The position numbers were made by a program, and so were the translations under genes. This document shows positions 49,769-58,400 of a stretch of 64,000 nucleotides of DNA, piece after piece (within the stretch, counting starts at the first letter, position 1; every line of letters starts with the position of its first letter). The DNA is from Phascolarctobacterium_A sp034086985. Lineage in GTDB: Bacteria > Bacillota > Negativicutes > Acidaminococcales > Acidaminococcaceae. The notes beneath the pieces were generated by a model. That model had not been told where the DNA came from, did not search any database, and was given only the letters and a program-made list of their open reading frames with translations. The DNA lies in the NCBI GenBank assembly GCA_034086985.1, contig JAXDZG010000021.1, positions 124,001-188,000 of the forward strand. The letters are read 5' to 3'.

Positions 49769-50260
49769 TTGTATATTCGCACGGCGACTATAGATGACTT
49801 AGATAGAGTGGCACAGGTGGAAGCAGAGTGCTTTTTGCCGGCGGAGGCTGCTACAAAGGAGGCCTTTGTGGGGCGCCTGCAGCATTATGGTGACCACTTT
49901 TGGCTGCTTTTTGAGGATGAGAGCGAAGGTAAGCTTATCGGCTTTGTGGATGGCTTCGTTACTGACGAAGCAGATTTGACGGACGAAATGTATGAAAAGG
50001 CTGAGCTGCACGACGAAAAGGGCGCTTGGCAGATGATTTTTGGCCTTAATACCCTGCCGGAATATCGCTGCAAAGGCTATGCAGGCCTTTTGGTGGAGCA
50101 GGTCATCAAGGCTGCTAAGGAGCAGGGCCGCAAGGGCGTGGTACTCACCTGCAAGGACAAGCTGGTCCATTACTACGCTAAATTTGGCTTTGTGGATGAG
50201 GGCATCTCCGGCTCCACCCATGGCAATGTAGTTTGGCACCAGATGCGAGTAAGGTTTTGA
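49769..50260 (+). CDS. GNAT acetyltransferase, arylalkylamine N-acetyltransferase-like
   Basis: 163 residues when started at TTG 49769, 8 bases after GAGGGGG; the nearby ATG at 49762 is out of frame. The GNAT core is clear: RCKGYAGLLVEQVI is the acetyl-CoA loop, and ECFLPAEAATKEAF, WQMIFGLNTLPEYR, VLTCKDKLVHYYAKFGF match the arylalkylamine (serotonin) N-acetyltransferase-like branch found in many gut Firmicutes. It would acetylate an amine with acetyl-CoA; substrate unknown. ggt starts 26 bp downstream without terminator, so both are probably one operon. Confidence 0.83.
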   Translation: MYIRTATIDDLDRVAQVEAECFLPAEAATKEAFVGRLQHYGDHFWLLFEDESEGKLIGFVDGFVTDEADLTDEMYEKAELHDEKGAWQMIFGLNTLPEYRCKGYAGLLVEQVIKAAKEQGRKGVVLTCKDKLVHYYAKFGFVDEGISGSTHGNVVWHQMRVRF

Positions 50261-50286
50261 GAATCTAATATTAGGAGGATTTCCTT

Positions 50287-51903
50287 ATGAACTTCAAATT
50301 TAACGGACAAGAATATCCCTACACCTCCCGCCGCCGTGTTATTTACGGGCGGCGGGGTATGGTCTGCACCAGCCAGCCCCTGTCGGCGCAGGCAGGCCTC
50401 TCCATGCTGCAGCAAGGCGGCAACGCCATCGATGCCGCCATCGCTACAGCAATTTGCCAGACGATTGTGGAGCCCACTAATACGGGCCTAGGCAGCGACT
50501 GCTTCGCCCTCGTATGGGTCAAGGATAAGCTCTATGGCTTGAACGGTAGCGGCTATGCTCCGACTAACCTTACGGCGGAAGCAGCCCGCGCCGCGGGCTG
50601 CACCGACAAAATCCCCTTCTTTGGCTGGGTCGCCATGACCATCCCCGGCGCCGTCGGCGCCTGGGCTGAGCTGCACAAGCGCTTCGGCCGTCTGCCCTTC
50701 GCCAAGCTCTTCGAGCCCGCCATCGATTATGCGCGCAACGGGTTCCCCGTTTCGCCCATCGTGGCTCGCTTTTTGCAGGCCGGCCTGGAGAAGTTCCTTC
50801 CCTATAAGGATAATCCTGCCATGAAGCACTGGTTCGACACCTTTACCCCTGGCGGTCACGTTCCTAAAACTGGGGAGCTCATGAAGCTGCCGGACCACGC
50901 CAAAACGCTGCGCCTTTTGGCGGATAGCTATTGCGAAAGCCTCTACCGCGGTGAATTAGCTGAGAAAATCGTCGAGTTTAGCAACGCCACCGGTGGCTAT
51001 CTTACTAAGGAAGATTTGGCTGACTACTATCCCGAATGGCAGGAGCCTATTCACATTAACTATCGCGGCTATGACGTATGGGAAATGCCTCCTAACGGCC
51101 ACGGCATCACCGCTTTAATGGCGCTGAATATCCTCAAGGGCTTCGAATTCCCTGAGAAGAACTGTGGTGAGACCTATCACAAGCAAATCGAGGCTATGAA
51201 GCTGGCCTTTGCGGACGGCATGAAATATATAGCTGACCCGCGCTACATGCGCACGAAGGTGGAAGAGCTGCTCAGCGAGGAGTACACAGCTGAGCGCCGT
51301 GCTTTAATTGGCGAAAAGGCATTGGAGCCTGTTCCTGGCACACCCTTCTGCGGCGGTACGGTATACCTGAATTCCGCCGATGACGAGGGCAATATGGTGT
51401 CCTTTATTCAGAGCAATTATAAGGATTTTGGCAGCGGCATTGTGCTGCCTGGCTACGGCTTGAATTTGAACTGCCGTGCCGCAGGCTTTAGTCTGGACCC
51501 GGAAAGCGACGACTTTTTACTGCCTCGCAAGAAGCCTTACCATACCATCATTCCTGGCTTCCTCACCAAGGATGGCAAGGCTGTGGGTCCCTTCGGCGTG
51601 ATGGGTGCTTACATGCAGCCCCAGGGCCATGTGCAGGTGGTTATGAATACAGTGGATTTTTTGCTCAATCCTCAGGCAAGCCTGGATGCGCCCCGTTGGC
51701 AGTGGATTGAGGGCAAGAAGATTTGGCTGGAGGATAGAGTGCCCGCAGAGATTATCGAGGATTTGCGCCGTCGTGGCCACGAAATAACTGTGAAGGACGA
51801 CTATACCAGCTTCGGTCGCGGTGAAATCATCTGGCGTGATGACAACGGCATCTTAGCAGGTGCTACCGAGCCTCGTGCTGATGGTACTGTGGCTGCATGG
51901 TAA
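50287..51903 (+). CDS. Gamma-glutamyltransferase family protein (cytosolic, YwrD-like)
   Basis: 538 residues. No signal peptide, unlike secreted Ggt. The heavy-subunit N-terminus (MVCTSQPLSAQAGLSMLQQGGNA), the conserved EPTNTGLGSDCFALV, and the self-cleavage site with nucleophile Thr358 (FCGGTVYLN) are present, so it is likely an Ntn hydrolase that auto-processes. It transfers or hydrolyses gamma-glutamyl groups; the loop differs from classical GGTTH, so substrate may not be glutathione. It follows an amine acetyltransferase, which may point to gamma-glutamyl-amine or peptide metabolism (inference). Confidence 0.88.
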   Translation: MNFKFNGQEYPYTSRRRVIYGRRGMVCTSQPLSAQAGLSMLQQGGNAIDAAIATAICQTIVEPTNTGLGSDCFALVWVKDKLYGLNGSGYAPTNLTAEAARAAGCTDKIPFFGWVAMTIPGAVGAWAELHKRFGRLPFAKLFEPAIDYARNGFPVSPIVARFLQAGLEKFLPYKDNPAMKHWFDTFTPGGHVPKTGELMKLPDHAKTLRLLADSYCESLYRGELAEKIVEFSNATGGYLTKEDLADYYPEWQEPIHINYRGYDVWEMPPNGHGITALMALNILKGFEFPEKNCGETYHKQIEAMKLAFADGMKYIADPRYMRTKVEELLSEEYTAERRALIGEKALEPVPGTPFCGGTVYLNSADDEGNMVSFIQSNYKDFGSGIVLPGYGLNLNCRAAGFSLDPESDDFLLPRKKPYHTIIPGFLTKDGKAVGPFGVMGAYMQPQGHVQVVMNTVDFLLNPQASLDAPRWQWIEGKKIWLEDRVPAEIIEDLRRRGHEITVKDDYTSFGRGEIIWRDDNGILAGATEPRADGTVAAW

Positions 51904-51911
51904 ACAACAAG

Positions 51912-51945
51912 AACATTTGTTTCCTACCGCGTTTCGCGGTAGGAG
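51912..51945 (+). repeat. Dispersed 34-bp repeat, copy B (behind ggt)
   Basis: 31 of 34 positions agree with copy A (46169-46202). Here the hairpin is perfect (CCTACCGCG / CGCGGTAGG with loop TTT) but no T-run follows. From here to the rng promoter (51946-52034) nothing else is seen. Confidence 0.75.
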
Positions 51946-52034
51946 CCTAAATCGAACCGATTGTACACTGTGAAAATGCAAAAAATTAACAAAAAGAAGT
52001 ACCTATCTTGCGAGGAAATTTTCTTATGAGGATT

Positions 52035-52063
52035 TTGCGTCCCTATAATTTTTATGATACAAT
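52035..52063 (+). promoter_or_regulatory. rng promoter
   Basis: TTGCGT (52035-52040), 17-bp spacer, extended -10 TGA-TACAAT (-10 at 52058-52063); about 97-base leader. Confidence 0.65.
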
Positions 52064-52166
52064 ATAGTATCACAATAAAAGTAAGGACTGCTGATGCTGG
52101 CTTAGGAAGTGAATGCGTGAGCTTGCAAGGTCAGGCTGTAGCAGTTTTTATATAGGAGCACAAAAA

Positions 52167-53582
52167 GTGACAGCAAAAATAATTATCGGAGCAAGTGCGG
52201 ATGAAACGCGCATGGGCCTAGTGGAAAACGGGAAGCTCATGGAATATTTGGTGGAGCGCAATGCCGAGCAGCACCTGGTGGGCAGCATCTTTAAGGGACG
52301 CGTCTGCAACGTGGTGCGAGGCATTCAAGCGGCTTTTGTGGATATCGGTCTTGAGCAAAACGCCTTTCTCTACTTGGGCGAGGCTATGGACGTGACCGAG
52401 GGCCAGAACATCATCGTGCAAATTTCTAAGGATGCCCGTGGGACAAAGGGTCCCACGGCTACTAGGGAGCTCACCCTGCCGGGGCGCTACGCAGTGCTGC
52501 TGCCCCAGGCGGACTATGTGGGGATTTCCCGTAAGATTTCCGAGAAAAGTGAAAAGGAACGCTTAAACAAAATCTATAACGCAGTGCGCCCCGAGGGCAT
52601 GGGTGTGGTAGTGCGCACTGCCGCCGCCGGCGTCAGCGAGGAGCTGCTGGCTGAGGATGTTGCCGAGCTTGCCGCCGCATGGGGGGTGCTGCAGGCCCGC
52701 CAGCGGGTGGCCAAGGCACCCTGCCTGCTCAGGCGGGAGCTGGATTTGCCCGTGCGCATTGTGCGCGACTACCTGCGACCGGGTCTGGAGGAAATCGTCA
52801 TCGACGATTTGACGACCTATAAGCGGGTGGAGGAGCTTTTGCAGCAGCTGCCCCAGGCAAAGAATATTCGCTTTACTCTGTATCAAGGCCTAGAGGATAT
52901 TTTTACTTATAACAAGCAGCAGGAGGCTGTAGCCAGCATCTCGGATAAGCAGGTCTCTTTGCCCAGCGGAGGCTATTTAGTCATCGACTATACCGAGGCT
53001 ATGACCGTCATCGACGTCAATAGTGGCAAATTCAGTGGTCGCGAAAATTTAGAGGAGACCATTATGCAGATTAATCGGGAGGCGGCGGTGGAAATCGCCC
53101 GCCAGCTGCGCCTCAGGGATATCGGTGGCATCATTGTGGTAGATTTTATCGATATGCATACGGAAGCACACAAAAAGGAAATTTTGAACGTGCTGCACGA
53201 GGCATTGGCCGGGGATAAAATGCATCCCAAGGTGCAGGATATTACGGTGTTGAACCTTGTGGAGATCACCCGTAAGAAGTCTCGTCAGAACCTATCCAGT
53301 GTGCTCTATGCGCCCTGTCCCGTGTGTGACGGTAGCGGAAGAGTGCAGAGCCGCGAAACCTTAGCCTTGGAAGTAAAGCGCCGTCTGCGCGCACTCTTAA
53401 AGCGCCGCGGCAGTGCCAAGAATTTGCTTATCGTGGCTAATCCGTGGCTGGCCCAGTGGCTTTTGGCCAAGGATATCAAGGCTTGGGAGCGGGAGCTGGC
53501 CTGCTCCTTAAAGGTGGAAAGCGATGCCAGCCTCCACATCGAAAGTTTTATGATTTTAGATAATACTGGTGTTGACAAATAA
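52167..53582 (+). CDS. rng: Ribonuclease E/G family protein (RNase G)
   Basis: 471 residues from GTG 52167, 7 bases after AGGAG. N-terminal S1 RNA-binding domain (GSIFKGRVCNVVRGIQAAFVD), RNase H-like catalytic region with the two metal Asp in MTVIDVNSGKF and IIVVDFIDMH, and the zinc-link CPVCDGSG. It lacks the long C-terminal scaffold of RNase E. It processes rRNA and mRNA. The end of the gene contains the rplU -35 box. Position before rplU-prp-rpmA is common in Firmicutes. Confidence 0.94.
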   Translation: MTAKIIIGASADETRMGLVENGKLMEYLVERNAEQHLVGSIFKGRVCNVVRGIQAAFVDIGLEQNAFLYLGEAMDVTEGQNIIVQISKDARGTKGPTATRELTLPGRYAVLLPQADYVGISRKISEKSEKERLNKIYNAVRPEGMGVVVRTAAAGVSEELLAEDVAELAAAWGVLQARQRVAKAPCLLRRELDLPVRIVRDYLRPGLEEIVIDDLTTYKRVEELLQQLPQAKNIRFTLYQGLEDIFTYNKQQEAVASISDKQVSLPSGGYLVIDYTEAMTVIDVNSGKFSGRENLEETIMQINREAAVEIARQLRLRDIGGIIVVDFIDMHTEAHKKEILNVLHEALAGDKMHPKVQDITVLNLVEITRKKSRQNLSSVLYAPCPVCDGSGRVQSRETLALEVKRRLRALLKRRGSAKNLLIVANPWLAQWLLAKDIKAWERELACSLKVESDASLHIESFMILDNTGVDK

Positions 53583-53600
53583 GGCCAGTATTGGTAAAAT
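53572..53600 (+). promoter_or_regulatory. rplU-prp-rpmA promoter
   Basis: TTGACA (53572-53577), 17-bp spacer, extended -10 TGG-TAAAAT (-10 at 53595-53600). The -35 lies within the last codons of rng. Confidence 0.78.
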
Positions 53601-53606
53601 ATACCA

Positions 53607-53700
53607 GTATGGACTGTTTTAGTCCGTCCCCAACCGCGCAGAGAGGTCTGAAAATCCTGCTGCGAAGCAGTGGGTACCGTATTTGGCGAGTCTATCATTA
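53607..53700 (+). ncRNA. L21 leader (ribosomal protein autoregulatory leader)
   Basis: The region between promoter and rplU ATG has two clear hairpins, GGACT/AGTCC (53611-53625) and CTGCT-GCGA-AGCAG (53657-53670), and conserved-looking single-stranded linkers. Location and layout fit the L21 leader of low-GC Firmicutes; I cannot align it to the family model here. Confidence 0.55.
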
Positions 53701-53716
53701 AGGGAGGTGCAAATAG

Positions 53717-54028
53717 ATGTACGCAATTATCAAAACCGGCGGCAAACAATACCGTGTTAGCGAAGGCGAAACCCTGCAAGTTGAAAAACTGAACGCAGAA
53801 GTTGGCGCTGAAGTTGTTTTTGAAGAAGTTCTGACCGTTGTTAACGACGCTGACGTTAAGATTGGCAAGCCCGTAGTTGAAGGCGCTAAGGTTGTTGCTA
53901 AAGTTGTAGAACATGGCAAAGCTGACAAGATTTTCGTTTTCAAATACAAAGCTAAATCCAACTATCGTAAACGTCAAGGTCATCGTCAACCGTTCACTGC
54001 TGTTGAAATCGTTTCCATCAACGCTTAA
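53717..54028 (+). CDS. rplU: 50S ribosomal protein L21
   Basis: 103 residues, exactly the usual length. Starts MYAIIKTGGKQYRVSEG and has the basic KAKSNYRKRQGHRQPFT rRNA-contacting tail, both diagnostic of L21. GGGAGGTG precedes the ATG. It starts the rplU-prp-rpmA operon. Confidence 0.98.
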   Translation: MYAIIKTGGKQYRVSEGETLQVEKLNAEVGAEVVFEEVLTVVNDADVKIGKPVVEGAKVVAKVVEHGKADKIFVFKYKAKSNYRKRQGHRQPFTAVEIVSINA

Positions 54029-54033
54029 TAGCA

Positions 54034-54360
54034 ATGGTACAGGTGGATATATTCAAGGATAAGCAGGGTATGATAACTGGCTACAAGGTCAGTGGTCATG
54101 CGGGCTATGCTGAAGAGGGCATGGACATCATTTGTAGTGCTGTTTCTGCCTTAACACAGGCGCCGTTGCTTGGCTTGGAGAGACATTTGAAACTCAAGCC
54201 GTCCTACAACGTCAATCAGGAGGACGGAATTCTAGAGGTAGCATTGAACAGTGCTCCTACAGACCTGACCCAGGCGATTTTCCAGACCATGTTTTATGGA
54301 GTGGAGTCCATCGCACGTCAGTGTCCGCAATATGTTCGCATCCAAGAACATAGGAGGTGA
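54034..54360 (+). CDS. prp: Ribosomal-processing cysteine protease Prp
   Basis: 108 residues. The conserved GHAGYAEEGMDIICSAVSAL has the His/Cys catalytic dyad. Prp removes the short N-terminal extension of L27 in Firmicutes and related bacteria, a step required for ribosome assembly. It lies 5 bp after rplU and its stop is within the ribosome binding site of rpmA. Confidence 0.95.
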   Translation: MVQVDIFKDKQGMITGYKVSGHAGYAEEGMDIICSAVSALTQAPLLGLERHLKLKPSYNVNQEDGILEVALNSAPTDLTQAIFQTMFYGVESIARQCPQYVRIQEHRR

Positions 54361-54365
54361 AAGTA

Positions 54366-54656
54366 ATGTTTGAAATTATTCTGCAATTACATGCACATAA
54401 AAAAGGTACCGGTAGCTCCCACAACGGTCGTGACTCTAACGCACAACGTTTGGGCACCAAGGCTCATGACAGCCAATTGGTAACCGCTGGCAGCATCATC
54501 GTTCGTCAACGTGGTACCAAATTCCATCCCGGCAACAATGTTGGCATGGGTAAGGACTACACCATTTTCGCTACTATCGAAGGTCGCGTTAAATTTGAAC
54601 GCAAGGGCCGCGACAAGCGTCAAATCAGTGTATATCCCGTAGAAGAAGCTATGTAA
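54366..54656 (+). CDS. rpmA: 50S ribosomal protein L27 (Prp-processed type)
   Basis: 96 residues from ATG 54366, 6 bases after AGGAGGTGA. The mature L27 core starts HKKGTGSSHNGRDS; it is preceded by a 10-residue extension MFEIILQLHA, which in other Firmicutes is cut by Prp after LQxFA. Here the penultimate residue is His instead of the usual Phe. The rest is standard. The mature N-terminus reaches the peptidyl-transferase centre. obgE, often next, is absent; a terminator follows. Confidence 0.97.
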   Translation: MFEIILQLHAHKKGTGSSHNGRDSNAQRLGTKAHDSQLVTAGSIIVRQRGTKFHPGNNVGMGKDYTIFATIEGRVKFERKGRDKRQISVYPVEEAM

Positions 54657-54660
54657 TAAA

Positions 54661-54692
54661 AACTCCCGCATCGCAAGGTGCGGGTTTTTTAT
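54661..54692 (+). terminator. Terminator of rplU-prp-rpmA
   Basis: CCCGCA (54665-54670) pairs with TGCGGG (54679-54684), followed by TTTTTT. Confidence 0.88.
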
Positions 54693-54803
54693 TGCAAAAA
54701 ACTGCACAAGCTGTGGGAATGTGGTATACTTGAGCTAGCAAAGCAGGCACCTTTGTGGCAAGGCTGCTTTTGCGTGGAATTAGTTCGTAAGGAGTTGTTA
54801 AAA

Positions 54804-55271
54804 ATGTTAGCAGTTGGCACTCAAGCACCGGCCTTTACTTTGCCGGATAAAGATGGTAATAACGTAAGCTTAAGCGATTTTCTTGGTAAAAAAGTAGTCC
54901 TGTATTTTTATCCTAAGGATTCCACTCCTGGCTGCACCCGCCAGGCTCAGGCCTTTCGTGATGCCTTTACCAAATTTGTAGAAGCTGGTGCGGTGATTAT
55001 TGGCATCAGCAAGGATAGTGTCAAATCCCATTTGAATTTTGCAACCAAGCAGGAGCTCCCCTTTATCCTCTTGTCCGACACAGAGCATACTGTATTAGAA
55101 GCCTATGAGGTATGGCAGGAAAAGAAGCTGTATGGCAAGGTAAGCATGGGTGTAGTGCGCTCTGTTTACGTGATTGATGAAGAGGGCAAAATTGCTGCCG
55201 CTTGGACTAAGGTAAAGCCTGAGCAGAGCGCAGTGGATGCACTGGAATTTGTGTGCAGTTGCTCTAAATAA
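54804..55271 (+). CDS. bcp: Bcp/PrxQ-type peroxiredoxin
   Basis: 155 residues from ATG 54804 after AAGGAG. Thioredoxin-fold peroxidase with peroxidatic Cys44 (STPGCT). The resolving Cys five residues later in typical PrxQ is Gln49 here, so it is either a 1-Cys type or uses the C-terminal Cys151/Cys153 (VCSCS). It reduces peroxides with thiol donors in the cytoplasm. An extended -10 TGG-TATACT at 54722-54730 probably drives it; a terminator follows. Confidence 0.92.
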   Translation: MLAVGTQAPAFTLPDKDGNNVSLSDFLGKKVVLYFYPKDSTPGCTRQAQAFRDAFTKFVEAGAVIIGISKDSVKSHLNFATKQELPFILLSDTEHTVLEAYEVWQEKKLYGKVSMGVVRSVYVIDEEGKIAAAWTKVKPEQSAVDALEFVCSCSK

Positions 55272-55306
55272 GAGAAGCAAAGCATTGGCTAAATTAATAT
55301 AGTACT

Positions 55307-55345
55307 AAGGGAGCGGAAAATATTTTTCTGCTCCTTTATTTTTGC
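55307..55345 (+). terminator. Terminator of bcp
   Basis: AAGGGAGC (55307-55314) pairs with GCTCCTTT (55330-55337), with further GGAAAA/TTTCT pairing inside, then TATTTTT. Confidence 0.82.
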
Positions 55346-55352
55346 TAAAAAC

Positions 55353-55382
55353 TTGCCTTGAGAAAGGAATTTATGTTATACT
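55353..55382 (+). promoter_or_regulatory. Promoter of the SBP-domain hybrid kinase gene
   Basis: TTGCCT (55353-55358), 18-bp spacer, extended -10 TGT-TATACT (-10 at 55377-55382). Confidence 0.52.
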
Positions 55383-55493
55383 AAAAACAAGATGATTAGA
55401 GCTTTAATAGATAAAACTTTAATCAGGATTGTTTATTATAATGAAAAATGTTTATGATTTATTAGGGAAGTTTTTACAGAGAAAGATGAAGCG

Positions 55494-58400
55494 ATGGGTG
55501 TAAAATTTAGAGTAAAAAATAAAATATGGAGCTTGTGCATAGCCATCATTACTATGGCTATGCTTTTCTGCGCTTCTGTTGCTGGTGCTGCGGTGAAAAC
55601 AGTGCGAGTGGGCTTTTATGAGTCGGAGTTTAATAAAACCTCTCCCAATGGTCATCTAGGTGGTTATGCCTATGATTTCCAGCAGGATATTAAAAATTAC
55701 ACCGGCTGGAAGTACGAATATGTGCGTGCTGATTGGCCGGAGCTGGTGGAAATGCTCAAGGAGGGCAAAATTGACCTCATGAGCAATGTTTCCGTGACCG
55801 AGGAGCGTTTGGGAAAAATGCTCTATTCCGCTGTGCCCATGGGTGCGGAAAAGTTCTATATTTACGTCAGCGAAAAAAATAAGGATATTACAGCGGATAA
55901 CTATCAGGCACTACAGGGCAAGCGCGTGGGCATTAATGCTGGCTGCGTGCAGGTGAGCCTCTTTAAGGAATGGGCTCGTAAGCAGGGCCTGCAGGTGGAT
56001 TTGCGGGAAATTCCAGGTAATAATGCTTTGGATAAAATGATGGCCACTGGTGAGCTTGATGCTATCGTTGGCGTGGATACCTATCGCTATCATAATTTGT
56101 TTTCGGTGGTCAAGATAGGTGAGTCCCAATTCTATTTTGTGGTAAACAAGGCGCGTCCTGATTTGAAGGAGGAGCTGGATAAGGCTATGGGCCAAATCCT
56201 GTTCCAAAATCGCTATTATATAGAGTTTATGCACAAAAAATACCTTGATAACCATGCGGATGCTCGTCTTTCTCAGGCGGAGCTGGAGTGGCTCAAGCAA
56301 AAGGGCAAAATCAAATTAGGCTACGAGAAGGGAATTTTGGGCTATTGTGGTCAAAATCCTGACACGGGCAAGCTGGAGGGTTCCTTGGCTACCTTTGTGG
56401 AGAAGGCTAAGAACAGCTTTGTCAATGGCGGCATAGAGTTCGAGCCCGTTGCCTTTGATACGGTGGAGCAGGAGCTGGAGGCTTTGCGCAAGGGTGAAGT
56501 GGATTGCGTTTTCCCAGTTTATAACTGTCGCTTCCATGCGGAAAAATATGGATATTTGCTTACGCAAAGCCTGTATAATACGGCTGTAACTGCACTGGTT
56601 ACCGGCGATAATTTCAACGAAACCCACAAGAATGTGGTTGCCGTAAATAAGCATAAGCTGGACAAGCTTGTTTATATTACCAATAATTATCCTCACTGGA
56701 CCATCAAGGAATATGATACTGATGAGGAATGCATTGAGGCTGTGCGTAGTGCTAGTGTAGACGTGGATTGCGCTATTTTTAATAGCTATGGCATTAACAA
56801 TATTATATCTCCTCGTAAATATGGGGAACTGCAGCCGGTAGCTCTGAATAATGAGATGGAGCTGTCCCTAGCTGTAGCACCTGATAATATCATGCTGCTC
56901 TCCATCTTAAATCGCACCATCGACTTAGTTCCCAGAGCAGATTTAAACAGCTCCTTGAGCTATTTTGCAACGCCTAACGAGCGTAAGGTTTCCTTTAGTG
57001 ATTTTGTGAAGGATAATTTACTTTTAGTGTTGGGCATTATCTTGCTTGCCACCGGTGCCATTGTGGGCACGGTGCTGCTTTTGCTTAAGCGTGCTAAGGC
57101 GGCGGAGCGCCAAGCTCGCATTGCTTTGCAGACGGCTGAGCATGCTTCTAAGGCCAAAACCACCTTCCTCAACAGCATGTCCCATGATATTCGTACGCCT
57201 ATGAACGCCATTATTGGCTTCACCTCCTTGGCAGCGGTGCATTTGGATGACAAGCGTTTATTGGAAAATTATCTGAAGAAGATCATGACCAGCTCCAACC
57301 ATTTACTGAGCCTGATTAATGATGTGCTGGATATGAGCCGCATTGAAAGTGGTCGCATTAAAATTGAAGAAATTGAATGCAATCTGCCCAATATTATGCA
57401 TGATTTGCGCAATATTCTCCAGTCCGATGTGAAGGCGAAGCATTTGAATTTCCTTTTTGATACGCTGGATGTGCGGGATGACGATGTACTCTGTGATAAG
57501 CTGCGTTTGAGCCAAATTATCTTGAACTGCATGAGCAATGCTATCAAGTTCACCAAGCCAGGTGGTACTGTGGGCATTAAAATCGTGCAAAGGGAATCCG
57601 TTAAAGAAGGCTATGCTCTCTATGATTTCATTATCAGTGATACGGGCATCGGCATGAGTGAGGAGTTCCAAAAGCATGTGTTTGAGCCCTTCACCCGTGA
57701 AGAAACCAGCACTGTCAGCGGTATTCAGGGTACGGGCCTGGGTATGTCCATTACGAAAAATATCGTGGATATGATGGGCGGTAGCATTTCCGTGAAGAGT
57801 GTGCAGGGACAGGGCACTGAGTTTACTATTTCCTTAAGCTTGAAGACATTGCACAAGCAAAAGCGCATTACGGTTATTCGCTCCCTTAAGGGTATGCGCG
57901 CACTAGTAGCCGATGATAATATGGATAGCTGCGTCAGCGTCTGCCGCTTGTTAGAAAAGGTGGGCATGAGCGCCGAGTGGACTATGTCCGGCGTTGAGGC
58001 TGTGTATAAGGCTAAATTTGCCCATGAGGACGGCAAATCCTACAAGGCCTTCATTATCGACTGGCTCATGCCCGATATGAATGGTATCGAGGTTGTACGC
58101 CGCATTCGTGGTGTTATCGGCAATGACACGCCTATCATTATTTTGACGGCCTACGATTGGTCCGAAATTGAGCAGGAGGCCCGTGAGGCCGGCGTAACAG
58201 CGTTCTGTGCTAAGCCCTTGTTCCTATCCGACTTGTACGAGGTTTTGAATAGGCATATTGAGGTTGAGCATAGGGATCCTGCGCCGCAGCAGGAAAAGCA
58301 AGAGGACTTTTCTCACGCACATGTGCTTTTAGTAGAGGATAACGACTTAAATCGTGAGATTGGGCGTGCTATGCTGCAAAGCTTCAATGTGCATGTGGAG

